DNA of 64,000 nucleotides from Stenotrophomonas ginsengisoli (lineage in GTDB: Bacteria; Pseudomonadota; Gammaproteobacteria; Xanthomonadales; Xanthomonadaceae), in contig NZ_LDJM01000010.1 of the NCBI RefSeq assembly GCF_001431485.1, positions 1 to 64,000 of the forward strand, read 5' to 3'. The notes under the pieces were generated by a model. It saw nothing but the letters and a program-made list of their open reading frames with translations. It did no database searches and was not told the origin of the DNA. Below, piece after piece: positions 39,850 to 48,702 of the stretch (position 1 is its first letter; each line of letters opens with the position of its first letter). The translations under genes and the position numbers were made by a program.

Positions 39850-40623
39850 TCAGCGCCTCAGGTTGTTGATGGTGTCCATGACCTGGTCAGCCGCCTGAAG
39901 CACACGCGCGTTGAGCTGATAGGCACGCTGGGCCAGCACCAGCCCGGACATTTCCTCGATGATCTCCACATTGGCCATTTCCATCTGGCCCTGGCGCAAC
40001 TTGCCGGCACCCGCCTCGCCCGCGCGGCCATAGGTGGCGGCACCGGCCTGCGGGGTCACCGCGTACAGGTTGTCGCCAATGGAGCGCATCAATTCAGCCG
40101 CGGAAAAGCGCACCACTTCAATGGTGCCGACCACGGTGCGGTCGATCTCGTCGGGCAGCTGCACGGTCACTTCCCCTTCCGGGGAAATCTTGAGGTCGCG
40201 GCCTTCCTGCGGCACGCGCACGTCGCCGCTCAGGCGCAAGCCCTGGAAGTTGCGCAGCGAGCCTTCTTCATCCACGCGGAACTGACCACTGCGCGAGTAC
40301 ACCAGGCTGCCATCAGTGGCCTCGAACTCGTAGAAGCCTGCACCGTCAATCGCCACATCCAGCGGATTGCCGGTCTGGCGCATCTCACCCGGTGCAAACG
40401 AGGTGCTGGTGGAGGCAACGCGCACTCCGCCCGGGCGTTGCTCAGCCAGGGCAAGCGTCAGGTCGGCCCCCACCGCCGGCAACGGTGTGGCGATGTCGGC
40501 GAAGTTCACCCGGCTGCGCTTGAAGCCCGGCGTCTGCAGGTTGGCCACGTTGTTGGAGATTGTGTCCAGCTGTTGCTGGCCACTGCGCAAACCACTGGCG
40601 GCAATGTGCAATGCGTCGATCAT
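39850..40623 (-). CDS. flgG: Distal rod protein FlgG
   Basis: A 257-aa rod subunit. The N-terminal motif is QQQLDTISNNVANLQTPGFK; the body includes LDVAIDGAGFYEFEATDGS, and the C-terminal helix is MSGLVLAQRAYQLNARVLQA then ADQVMDTINNLRR, close to the FlgG consensus. It lies 11 bp after flgF and 3 bp before flgA. Confidence 0.94.
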   Translation of the reverse strand: MIDALHIAASGLRSGQQQLDTISNNVANLQTPGFKRSRVNFADIATPLPAVGADLTLALAEQRPGGVRVASTSTSFAPGEMRQTGNPLDVAIDGAGFYEFEATDGSLVYSRSGQFRVDEEGSLRNFQGLRLSGDVRVPQEGRDLKISPEGEVTVQLPDEIDRTVVGTIEVVRFSAAELMRSIGDNLYAVTPQAGAATYGRAGEAGAGKLRQGQMEMANVEIIEEMSGLVLAQRAYQLNARVLQAADQVMDTINNLRR

Positions 40624-40634
40624 GAGGTGTCCTT

Positions 40635-41324
40635 TCAGTTCTCGCCAATCCGGTTGATGCCGGTGTCCAGCATCTGGTCGTAGCTGCTCATGGCGCGTCG
40701 TACCGCGTCGACATGTCGGGTGAGTTCCATCAGCCGCAGCATTTCATCGGCCGGGTCCACGTTGGCCGCTTCCAGCGCGCCCTGCACCACGCTGCCCTGC
40801 CACTGCGCCAGCGCACCGTTGTAGCGGTAGGCCCCGTTGCCCATTGCGCGCAGCTCCAACGGCTGCGCTACCGCCACGATCTGCAGCTGGCCCAGCGGCT
40901 GCTGGCCGGCCCACAGCTGGCCATCGGCATCGGCGCGCAGCGGCGTATCGGCGGTGATGAGAGTCGGATCGATCTGCAGCGCGCCCGACTGGCCCAGCAC
41001 GCGGTCGCCATGTCGCGTGACCAGGTAGCCATCGGCATCAATCTGGAAATTACCCGCGCGTACCAGCATGGGCTGGCCCTGGCGTTCGACAGCAAAGAAG
41101 CCCTGTCCACGCAGTGCCAGATCCAGTGCCCGGCCAGTTTGCGCCAAGCTGCCGTCGCGCTGGTCCACTGCCGGCGTCAGCCCGGACTGCTGCGCGAAGT
41201 CCGCGCGCATGCGCTCGGCGCGGTAGCCCGGCGTTTGCAGATTGGCCACATTGCGGCTGATGGACGACAGCGTGTCCACGTCCGTACTCATCTGGCGGCC
41301 CAGCGCTTGCAGGGTATCGGTCAT
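40635..41324 (-). CDS. flgF: Proximal rod protein FlgF
   Basis: A 229-aa rod subunit of the FlgF/FlgG family. It has the N-terminal DTLSSISRNVANLQTPGYR, the central LDLALRGQGFFAVERQGQP and the C-terminal MLRLMELTRHVDAVRRAMSS. The shorter length and placement before flgG identify FlgF. Confidence 0.92.
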   Translation of the reverse strand: MTDTLQALGRQMSTDVDTLSSISRNVANLQTPGYRAERMRADFAQQSGLTPAVDQRDGSLAQTGRALDLALRGQGFFAVERQGQPMLVRAGNFQIDADGYLVTRHGDRVLGQSGALQIDPTLITADTPLRADADGQLWAGQQPLGQLQIVAVAQPLELRAMGNGAYRYNGALAQWQGSVVQGALEAANVDPADEMLRLMELTRHVDAVRRAMSSYDQMLDTGINRIGEN

Positions 41325-41327
41325 TGC

Positions 41328-43394
41328 TTATTGGCTCCGGATGGCTGCGAAGGAGCGCACCGGCAACGTCGCCGGAATCTCGCACAGACTGATCACTGCC
41401 AGGTAGGGCATCGAGCGTGACAGCAGCTGGCGCAGGCTGCGCCGCACCGGGCCCGGGCACAGCAGCACTGGCACCAGGTTGCGGCCCATCATCGATTCGC
41501 TCTGCGTGGCCAGGCTCTTCATGAAGCCATCCAGCTGCGCGATCTCACCGAACAGACTGCCCCGCCCTTCGCTGCCGCGCACGCTGGACAGCAGTTCGTG
41601 TTCCAGCTCCGGAGCCAGGGTCATCACGTGCAGGTCGCCGTTGGCGTCGCGCAGTGCCTGGCAGATGGTGCCACCCAGCCGCTCGCGTACGCGTTCGGCC
41701 AGGTCCTCCGGATTCTTCACCGTGCGCCCGGCGTCGACCAGCACTTCCAGAATCGCTTCCAAGTGGCGAACGCTGACCTGCTCACGCAGCAGCAGCTGCA
41801 GCACCTTCTGCACTTCGGAAATGCTCAGGATGGCCGGGACCAGCTCCTCCACCAGCGAGGCATTTTGTTCGCGCACCCGGTTGAGCATGCGCTCGGTGTC
41901 CTGACGGGTCAACAGGTCGGCCGACTGGCGTTTGACCAGCTCGCTCAGGTGGGTGATCAACACCGTATCCGGCTCCACCAGGGTATAGCCGGCGCTGCGC
42001 GCGGACTGGCGTGCCTGGCGGTCGATCCACTGCGCCGGCAGGTTGTAGGCCGGGTCACGCGTGTCGGGCCCTTCCAGACGTGCGCGCTGTCCACCGGGAT
42101 TGATGGCCAGCACGCGGTCGACCATCAGCGCGCCCTGCCCAACCCGGCAGCCGTGGAAGTGGATCTCATACTGGTCCGGGCCCAGCTCGGTGCGCAGTTG
42201 CTGCTGCACGCGCGGCATGACGAAGCCCAGGTCCTGCGCGAACTGCCGGCGCAGGTGCTCGATGCGATCCATCAGGTCGCTGTCCGCACCGGCGAAGGCA
42301 TCGCACAACTCACTACCCAGACGCAACTCGATCGCTTCCACGCGCAGAATCTGGCCGATGTCAGGCGGGGCCACGCTGGACGGCTCGTTCGAAGCTGGCA
42401 TCTCCGCATCGCCGACGGCGTCGTTCTGTTCGCCCTGCTGCGCGCGCGTAGCCAGCCATGCCAATCCGCCCAGAATGGCCAGCACCACCAGCACCGGGGC
42501 CACCGGGAAGCCCGGCAGCACCAGTACGATCATCAGCACCATCGCGACGATCAGCAGTGCTTTCGGGTTGGCCAGGATCTGTTTGGGAATCTCCGTGCCC
42601 AGCTGCGCATCGGTGGCGGCCCGGGTGATGATGATGCCGGTGGCCACCGCAATCACCAGCGAGGGAATCTGGGTGACGATGCCATCGCCGATGGTCAGCA
42701 GGGTGAAACGCTGCACCGCTTCACCCCACGGCAGACCCAGCTGGGCAATGCCCACCGCCAGGCCCGCGACGATGTTGGTGAGAATGATGACGATGCCGGC
42801 AATGGCGTCGCCCTTCACAAATTTGGTGGCACCGTCCATCGCTCCGTAGAAGTTGGCTTCGCGCTCGATCTGGCTGCGGCGGCGCCGAGCTTCCTTCTCG
42901 TCGATCAGCCCCATGTTCATGTCGGCGTCGATGCTCATCTGCTTGCCGGGCATGGAATCCAAGGTGAAGCGGGCCGCCACTTCGGCCACGCGCTGGGCAC
43001 CGCTGGTAACCACCACGTACTGCACCACCACCAGAATGACGAACACCACGATGCCGACGATGTAATTGCCGCCCACCACGAATTCGCCAATGGCGTTGAT
43101 CACCCGGCCAGCGTCGCCGCCTTCCAGGATCAGCCGCGTGGCCGACACATTCAACGCCAACCGGAACAAGGTGGACAGCAGCAGAATGGTGGGGAAGGTG
43201 GAGAACTTCAGCGGCGAATCGGTGAAGAAGGTCACCAGCAGAATCAGCAGGGCCATGCTGATGTTGAGCACCAGCAGCAGGTCCAGCAGCATCGGCGGCA
43301 CCGGCACGAACAGCACGATGAGCACGCCCAGCACCAGCCCCACCATCGCCAGGTCGCGCTTGCCTTCCCACAGCTGGCCAAACAACGCCTTCAT
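41328..43394 (-). CDS. flhA: Flagellar export gate protein FlhA
   Basis: Nonameric export-gate protein, 688 aa. Eight membrane segments occupy residues 15-330. The FHIPEP-family signature appears as RFTLDSMPGKQMSIDAD, followed by the conserved cytoplasmic loop with EREANFYGAMDGATKFVKGD. The linker (about 340-360) is rich in Asp/Glu/Ser, then the FlhA-C chaperone-docking domain begins near VEAIELRLGSELCDAF. All conserved segments are present. ATG 43394 overlaps the flhB stop (ATGA). Confidence 0.96.
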   Translation of the reverse strand: MKALFGQLWEGKRDLAMVGLVLGVLIVLFVPVPPMLLDLLLVLNISMALLILLVTFFTDSPLKFSTFPTILLLSTLFRLALNVSATRLILEGGDAGRVINAIGEFVVGGNYIVGIVVFVILVVVQYVVVTSGAQRVAEVAARFTLDSMPGKQMSIDADMNMGLIDEKEARRRRSQIEREANFYGAMDGATKFVKGDAIAGIVIILTNIVAGLAVGIAQLGLPWGEAVQRFTLLTIGDGIVTQIPSLVIAVATGIIITRAATDAQLGTEIPKQILANPKALLIVAMVLMIVLVLPGFPVAPVLVVLAILGGLAWLATRAQQGEQNDAVGDAEMPASNEPSSVAPPDIGQILRVEAIELRLGSELCDAFAGADSDLMDRIEHLRRQFAQDLGFVMPRVQQQLRTELGPDQYEIHFHGCRVGQGALMVDRVLAINPGGQRARLEGPDTRDPAYNLPAQWIDRQARQSARSAGYTLVEPDTVLITHLSELVKRQSADLLTRQDTERMLNRVREQNASLVEELVPAILSISEVQKVLQLLLREQVSVRHLEAILEVLVDAGRTVKNPEDLAERVRERLGGTICQALRDANGDLHVMTLAPELEHELLSSVRGSEGRGSLFGEIAQLDGFMKSLATQSESMMGRNLVPVLLCPGPVRRSLRQLLSRSMPYLAVISLCEIPATLPVRSFAAIRSQ

Positions 43395-44458
43395 GCGGCA
43401 GCTCCACGCTGCGCCCACAGCCGGCGATACAGCGGGGCCAGTGCGCCGTACTGCGCCTCAGGTACCATCTGGTCGATGTCGCACTCACGGTACAGCGCCC
43501 GTGCCAGCGTCATTGACGGCCACACCGGCACACGGTGCTGCGAGGCCAGCTTGCGGATGTGCGCGGCCATCAGCCCCGCGCCCTTGGCCACCACCACCGG
43601 CCCCAGGGTTTTGCCCGGGCGGTAGCGCAGCGCCACCGCCACGTGGGTGGGGTTGGTGAGCACCATGTCCGCCTGGGCCACATTGCCCAGAGCCTGGGTT
43701 TTCTTCAGCAGCTCACGCAGCTTCTCGCGCCGACGGCCCCTGATGGCCGGATCGCCATCACGGCGCTTCACCTCGTCTTTCAGTTCGCGCCGGCTCATGC
43801 GCATCTTGCGCATGTAGTCGCGACGGCTGAACAGCAGGTCCGCTGCGGCCACCACGGCCAGAATCAGCAGCACATAGATGGATACACGAACGAATCCACT
43901 GAGCAGCAGGCGGCCGGCTTCGCCGGGCGCAATGCGGGTGGCTGCATCCACAATGGCCGGCGCATTGCGCAGTGCCATCCAGCACACGATGGCCAACAGA
44001 GCGAACTTCACCCCCATCTTGCCCAGCTCCCACAAGCTGCGGAGCGCGAACAGGCGCTTGAACGCCGCCGCCGGGTTCAGGCGCTTCGGATCGGGGGTAA
44101 GTGGCTGAGTGGTGAACATCAATCCGGTCTGCATCGCATTACCCAGCACTGCCGCCACCAACAACGCCAGCACCAGCGGCATCAGCGCATCGCCCAACGG
44201 GGCATAGAACGTTACCAGTGCGTGCAAGAGTGAGGCACCTGGGCGGGGCGCGCTGCCGGCCAGCTGCACCATCTCGCGACTGGCCTGTGCCAGCGCGTGG
44301 GCGACGTCGCCGGCGGTGATCGCCACCACGCCAGCGAAGACAATCAGAACCACAATGCCGGTCACATCCTGGCTGCGCGCCACGTTGCCCTGCTTGCGCG
44401 CCTCTTCCAGGCGGTAGCTGGTGGGTTGTTCGGTCTTGTCCTGGTCACCTTCGGCCAT
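43391..44458 (-). CDS. flhB: Flagellar export switch protein FlhB
   Basis: Membrane protein that changes export specificity after autocleavage. The 355-aa product begins MAEGDQDKTEQPTSYRLEEA, has four membrane segments, and carries the autocleavage motif NPTH in LTNPTHVAVALRYRPG. The C-terminal cytoplasmic domain is normal length and contains VVVAKGAGLMAAHIRKLA. An intact NPTH implies a working switch between substrate classes although no late flagellar substrate is encoded nearby. Confidence 0.95.
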   Translation of the reverse strand: MAEGDQDKTEQPTSYRLEEARKQGNVARSQDVTGIVVLIVFAGVVAITAGDVAHALAQASREMVQLAGSAPRPGASLLHALVTFYAPLGDALMPLVLALLVAAVLGNAMQTGLMFTTQPLTPDPKRLNPAAAFKRLFALRSLWELGKMGVKFALLAIVCWMALRNAPAIVDAATRIAPGEAGRLLLSGFVRVSIYVLLILAVVAAADLLFSRRDYMRKMRMSRRELKDEVKRRDGDPAIRGRRREKLRELLKKTQALGNVAQADMVLTNPTHVAVALRYRPGKTLGPVVVAKGAGLMAAHIRKLASQHRVPVWPSMTLARALYRECDIDQMVPEAQYGALAPLYRRLWAQRGAAA

Positions 44459-44459
44459 C

Positions 44460-45218
44460 TCAGCCCCCCAGCAATGCAGGCACGCGCGCATACGCGTCGC
44501 GGAACAACCGTGCAAACAGCACCGGCACAAACGGTAGCGTGGCCATCAGCAGACCAACCGCCGCCAGCAGCTTCAGCGGCAGCGCCAGGAAGTACACATT
44601 GGCCTGCGGCATCGAGCGGGTGGCATAGGCCACGCCCACATCCACCAGCAGCAGGCCCAGAATGGCCGGCAACACCACCGCAAAGCCGAGCAGGAAGCTC
44701 TGCCCCAGCAGGCCGGCCAAGCCATCCCATTGCAGCTGTACGCCACCACGCCCCAACGGGGCCAGCTGGATGCTCACCGCCAGCATGCGGTACAGCTGCA
44801 GGTGAAGGTCCAGCACAAAGAACAGCGCGATGGCCACCAGCATCAGCGCGGTGCCGAACACCGCCTGGGTGTCATTCTGGCTGCCCGGGTCGAACAGCAC
44901 GCCGGCGCTGCTGCCGGCCTGCACGTCCAACACCCAGCCCGCCGTGTGCAGCGCCGCATTGGGCAGCATCACGGCCAGCCCGAAGGCGGTTCCGATCAAC
45001 AGTTCCGCACAGATGGCCGAGATCCACGCCGCTGCACTGTGCAGGCCCACCGGCGCGCTCATCAGCGCGGTGGCCAGCCAGGCCAGCAGCATCAACAAAG
45101 CGATGCGCACCAAGCCGGGAGCCCAGCGCAGCGGTGACAACGGCACCAACAATACGGCGGGCAGAAACCGCAGCATGGCCAACAGGTAGGTGGTCAGGAA
45201 ATCGTGGATGTACGACAT
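44460..45218 (-). CDS. fliR: Flagellar export gate protein FliR
   Basis: A 252-aa export gate subunit with six membrane helices, beginning MSYIHDFLTTYLLAMLRFLP. Family features are ELLIGTAFGLAVMLPNAALH, a QAGSSAGVLFDPGSQND loop and YATRSMPQANVYFLALPLK. ATG 45218 leaves 2 bp to fliQ. Confidence 0.94.
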   Translation of the reverse strand: MSYIHDFLTTYLLAMLRFLPAVLLVPLSPLRWAPGLVRIALLMLLAWLATALMSAPVGLHSAAAWISAICAELLIGTAFGLAVMLPNAALHTAGWVLDVQAGSSAGVLFDPGSQNDTQAVFGTALMLVAIALFFVLDLHLQLYRMLAVSIQLAPLGRGGVQLQWDGLAGLLGQSFLLGFAVVLPAILGLLLVDVGVAYATRSMPQANVYFLALPLKLLAAVGLLMATLPFVPVLFARLFRDAYARVPALLGG

Positions 45219-45220
45219 AC

Positions 45221-45484
45221 TTACAACCCGGCCGCCGTTTCGAACATGCGCTTGGCCAGCTCCACCGCCACGCCCAGCATCCACGCACCCAGCATCACGC
45301 AGACCACCACCACCACGATGATCTTGGGCACAAAGGTGAGCGTCATTTCCTGCACCTGGGTGACCACCTGCACAATGGAAATGAGCAGGCCCACCACCAA
45401 GGTGGCGAGCAAGATCGGAGCGCTCATCTTGACGGCGGCCAGCAGCGTCTCAATCAGCAGGCGGACGGCAAAATCGGCAGTCAT
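45221..45484 (-). CDS. fliQ: Flagellar export gate protein FliQ
   Basis: An 87-aa protein with two membrane helices (SAPILLATLVVGLLISIVQV and KIIVVVVVCVMLGAWMLGVA) separated by the short conserved TQVQEMTLTFVPK loop, the FliQ signature. ATG overlaps the stop of the upstream TPR gene (ATGA). Confidence 0.94.
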   Translation of the reverse strand: MTADFAVRLLIETLLAAVKMSAPILLATLVVGLLISIVQVVTQVQEMTLTFVPKIIVVVVVCVMLGAWMLGVAVELAKRMFETAAGL

Positions 45485-46632
45485 GTGCGCAGCGGGGCCT
45501 GCCCGCCAAGAATGCCGCGCAACGCGCTGGCGAACACTGGCAACGGCATACCAACGCTGCGGCCGGTGGTGGCCAGCAGTGCGGCCAGCTCCTGCGAGTC
45601 GGCCGCGGAATCGCCCCTGCCATCGCGCAACACCAGCTGCGCGTAGCGTGCGGTGCTGGAATTCGGATCCAGGCGCAGCGCACGCTTCAGTGCGTCTTCG
45701 GCCTCGTCGGTCCGCCCCTGCAGGGCATGCACCAGCGCCAGGCCGCCATGGGTGTCGCCAAAGGTGCGGTCCACCGCATTGGCCTGTTCGAAACTGCCAC
45801 GCGCCGCATCGGCACGGCCCTGCAGCAGTTGCGACCACGCCAGTGCGTGCCAGGTGCCCAGGTGTTCGGGCATGGCGCGGGTGGCCTGCAGCAAGGTGTT
45901 TTCCGCCACTGGCAGCTCACCCAGCAGCATGTGTGCCTGGCCCTTGCCAGACAGCGCCCGGCCGGACCCGGAATGCGCGCTCAACGCGCGGTCGAAGGCA
46001 GCCAAGGCATGCTCTGCGTCAGCCTGCGCCAGCGCCAGGGTACCGATGACCAGCAAGGCTTCGTGCTGATTGTCCTGCAGTTCAAGGGCACGCGCAGCAT
46101 GCTCGGCAGCAGGTGCTGTGGAGTCAGCGTCCAGCATTGCCAGGGCCAGTACGCCAAGGGCCTGGGCGTCCAGTGGTTGTTGTGCTTCCAGCGCTTGGAG
46201 CGCACTGATGGCCTTGTCAGGCTCACCCGCAAGCATTGTCAGACGGGCAAGCAGAATCGTCAGTGCCGGATGCTGCCCATGGCGTTGCATTGCTTCAAGC
46301 ACTGCCGCGGAGGCGTCATCCAGCCGGTGCAGGCACATCAGCGCAAAAGCGTAATCGTGGTCAATGGAGACCGACGTATCGCGGGACACACGCAAGGTTT
46401 CCAGCTGGCGCAATGCCTGTGTGTATTCGCCGCAACCCAGCGCCCACTGCGAGATGCGGTGCATCACCGCTGGCTTGGCAGCCGACGGATGCGTAATCAG
46501 CAGTTCGACGGCCTCACCGGCCTGCCCATCCAACACCAGCTCCTCGCCCAATGCGAACGCGAGGTCAATGTTGTTGGGATCTGACGCCAAATACACACGC
46601 AAACGCGCGGCTCGCGAGTGTTTGCGGACCAT
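45481..46632 (-). CDS. TPR-repeat protein heading the flagellar secretion operon
   Basis: A 383-aa, probably cytoplasmic protein made almost wholly of tetratricopeptide-like repeats. Examples are LEEL-type helices in ALGEELVLDGQAGEAVELL, LGVLALAMLDADSTAPAAEH and GLALVHALQGRTDEAEDALK followed by RALRLDPNSSTARYAQLV. ATG 46632 is preferred; an upstream TTG at 46644 is possible. TPR proteins act as chaperones or scaffolds for secretion substrates. Being first in the operon and overlapping fliQ suggests a dedicated role in this apparatus, but no specific family is recognised. Only about 160 bp separate it from the RHS/IS debris, so the operon promoter must lie in or near that debris. Confidence 0.75.
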   Translation of the reverse strand: MVRKHSRAARLRVYLASDPNNIDLAFALGEELVLDGQAGEAVELLITHPSAAKPAVMHRISQWALGCGEYTQALRQLETLRVSRDTSVSIDHDYAFALMCLHRLDDASAAVLEAMQRHGQHPALTILLARLTMLAGEPDKAISALQALEAQQPLDAQALGVLALAMLDADSTAPAAEHAARALELQDNQHEALLVIGTLALAQADAEHALAAFDRALSAHSGSGRALSGKGQAHMLLGELPVAENTLLQATRAMPEHLGTWHALAWSQLLQGRADAARGSFEQANAVDRTFGDTHGGLALVHALQGRTDEAEDALKRALRLDPNSSTARYAQLVLRDGRGDSAADSQELAALLATTGRSVGMPLPVFASALRGILGGQAPLRT

Positions 46633-46790
46633 GCTCAAGAACAACCCCTGTCGACTTCAATGCAATGGCCCGTTGCGCGGAACCATTCCCCCTGAACATC
46701 CCCATGCCGGGCTGTTCGACTTGAAATCATGTGGTAAAAGGCGCGTGAAAGCAAGCGAACTTCGTCCAAGAAATTCGACGCGACCGGGTT

Positions 46791-47137
46791 CATCCCACCA
46801 CAGCCCCGGCGGCAGTGTCGGGACGTTGTGGGTGACGGGGTCAGAATCCGGGTCAGAGAAAGCGGGAAGCACAACGCCCACACCGGTGCCGACCTGCATG
46901 TTCATCGTGGCGATGGCCGGTGCGGCAGGTGCGTTGTTGGCCTGTACCGTCAAGGTGAACGTGGCCGTGCCGACACCGCCACGCCCGTCATTGGCATGGA
47001 TGGTGATGGCATAGCTGCCCGCCGAAGCCGAACCATTGATGGTGCGGCTGGCCGCGTCGAACCACATGCCAGCCGGCAGGCCACTGACCGAGTACGTCAG
47101 CGGGTCACCATTGGGGTCACTGAAGGCGTTGAGCTGA
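46791..47137. repeat. 347-bp direct repeat, copy 1
   Basis: Matches 53833-54179 base for base with no gap; the only difference I found is A at about 47086 where the other copy has G. Same orientation, 7.0 kb apart. Long enough for homologous recombination, which would delete the RHS toxin end, the immunity gene and both IS remnants. Confidence 0.9.
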
Positions 47138-47160
47138 AAGCTGGCGTCAACGCCGACCTT
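46791..47160 (-). pseudogene. Displaced internal fragment of the RHS gene (He_PIG repeats)
   Basis: In-frame fragment of about 120 codons coding for parts of two cadherin-like/He_PIG units, including FSDPNGDPLTYSVSGLPAGM and FSDPDSDPVTHNVPTLPPGL. It is a copy of the segment at 53833-54179, with only one mismatch over 347 bp. At its upstream end the similarity drops to a weaker match (KVGVDASF against KAGVATSI), and it then joins the IS5-like remnant. At its downstream end it stops abruptly after WWD and continues into unrelated codons. It has no start of its own and is not a gene. Confidence 0.88.
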
Positions 47161-47164
47161 GAGA

Positions 47165-47472
47165 AAGCGACTGAGCAATAAGCCCAGATGTGTGGATTTA
47201 CGCGCTTTCGTTGATGTCCAGGGCATGTCGCACAGCACTTTTTCCATCGCCGGATCGCTCAGTACTTACCACTGCTGCAACAGGCGGATGCGAAGCATCG
47301 TATCCAAGCGATACGGCTGCCGGCCCATGTCGTCCAACGCGGGGCAATACAGCTCGATCAATGCCAGCAAGGCCCTCCACGACACAACCTGCTCGATCTC
47401 GAACAGGAAAATCTCGCGCAGTGGACGCTTGCGTCGGCTTTGTTGTTCGGCATCGCCAAAGGTCTTTTGCAT
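47165..47472 (-). pseudogene. IS5-like transposase remnant with in-frame stop
   Basis: The N-terminal part of an IS5-family transposase: MQKTFGDAEQQSRRKRPLRE, then IFLFEIEQVVSWRALLALIE and MLRIRLLQQW. An in-frame TAA at 47266-47268 replaces the Tyr expected after QQW, and reading resumes in the same frame as LSDPAMEKVL. Beyond that, homology fades and the element is fused to the RHS fragment. The catalytic DDE region is missing, so the element is dead. The upstream IS end is probably around 47,500-47,540 but I cannot fix it. Confidence 0.8.
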
Positions 47473-47585
47473 CTTTGGATCAGGCTATCGAATCGGGGAT
47501 AGAAGTTCGGCATGTTCGAAAAAGGTAATTGTTCAGTGCCACCACACTTACGGGGACGAAGCGCTTGGAGGTTGAATGATATTTC

Positions 47586-47903
47586 TCAGCGTTTCAATAC
47601 GTAGGGGAAATTCGTGTTCACAAAGGTCATTGCAAACTCAATTGGATCAACGGCGCCACCGAGCGGATGCACCTTCATCAAATAACTGTCCCAAATGGCC
47701 CTGATCTGAGCTGGCACGGCATCTGGAAAATCCATCTGCGAGCCGACAATTTCGAACCAAGAACCCGTCGCGCCATAGATTTCAGCCAGCTTGCCCTCCA
47801 TGCCTTTCAGGATCTCATCCTGCTGAGGATCGAGCTGCCCCATTGCACTCAGCACATAGCAATCCAGGAGCTTCAGAAACGGCCTTCCAACGTACCTATC
47901 CAT
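47586..47903 (-). CDS. Small acidic protein, candidate orphan immunity protein
   Basis: A 105-aa cytoplasmic protein, mostly helical: RPFLKLLDCYVLSAMGQLD, MEGKLAEIYGATGSWFEIVG, then MDFPDAVPAQIRAIWDSYL and IEFAMTFVNTNFP. I recall this pattern from small proteins beside polymorphic toxins, so an immunity role is plausible but inferred. The ATG is only 20 bp from where the truncated IS30 sequence begins, so the original N-terminus and promoter may have been removed. No matching toxin is next to it. Confidence 0.6.
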   Translation of the reverse strand: MDRYVGRPFLKLLDCYVLSAMGQLDPQQDEILKGMEGKLAEIYGATGSWFEIVGSQMDFPDAVPAQIRAIWDSYLMKVHPLGGAVDPIEFAMTFVNTNFPYVLKR

Positions 47904-47923
47904 CGCGTTATTTTTGAATGTAG

Positions 47924-48660
47924 TAAAAGGGCTGGCAGTTTCTTCATTTGGCGGCTGAAGCCCTCCAGTGCATCTGCTGCTGTGCAGCCGTCCATCCGGC
48001 AGAGGATGACGAAGCGTGCCTTGCGCTCCACCAATATGCCCACGGCCGAGCGGTTGAAGGCGCCCTTGATCAGATTGCCCTCCCAGTGGCCAGGCAGCAG
48101 TCGTTGCTCAATTTCCTCGGGACGGTGCTTGATGCTCAGCTCTTCCGGGACGAAGGTCTTGGCCGCGGCGGACTTGCGGCCCAGGCCGCGCGTCGGCCTG
48201 GCTTGCCGCAGCGCCTCCACCATGGCCTGCTTGAGTCCGCCGCGTGGCTGGGCATAGATGGCCGCGTAAATTGTTTCGTGGCTGACAAGGCCAGGGCGGA
48301 TGGACTCAGGCATCTGGCGGAGTTTGGCGGCAATCTGCTGCGGTGACCAGCGCCTGTAGACAAGGTGGTCGTGGACGTATTGATAAAGCCTGCTTCCGGC
48401 CACCAACCGCTTCATCGGTCTGTAACGGCTGCGGCGCCGGCGATAGTTCAGAGCGGCCTTGCTGGCGTTGTACGCAGCTTGATCGCAGCGCCGGAGCTCT
48501 CGTGAAACAGTGGCTGCCGAACGCCCAAGGCGCAGCCCGATTGCTCGCAAACTGCTGCCGTTTTGGCGCTCGATCATGATTACGGCTCGTTCTTCAGGGC
48601 TCAGGTGTTGATAGCTTCTGGACATGGCAACGGCCCGATATGGGGGCGTTGCACTTGGAA
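47924..48660 (-). mobile_element. Truncated, catalytically dead IS30-family element
   Basis: The transposase reading frame (start 48625) has the IS30 helix-turn-helix N-terminus (SYQHLSPEERAVIMIERQNG and RLGRSAATVSRELRR) and the beginning of the DDE domain. The first catalytic Asp is replaced: GHWEGNLIKGAF has Asn where IS30 enzymes have GHWEGDLIKG. Homology ends near residue 234 (47,924), before the second Asp and the Glu, and the frame then runs 16 codons into foreign DNA to stop at 47873. The upstream end, with GGGGGCGTTGCACTTGG-like terminal sequence near 48,640-48,660, seems preserved; the other end is gone. Confidence 0.85.
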
Positions 48661-48702
48661 GTTGAGTCTAAGCAGTCTCGGGGGCAGTTGTTTAGAGATT
48701 CC

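Noticed and set aside
46690..46745. A TCAAG-N12-GC-like sequence on the minus strand upstream of the TPR gene as a sigma-28 promoter
   Set aside because: The -10 half does not match GCCGATAA well enough to be called.
46657..47247. A 196-codon open frame that could be called a small He_PIG protein
   Set aside because: It is a chimera of the IS5-like remnant, the displaced RHS fragment and unrelated sequence, without its own start signals.
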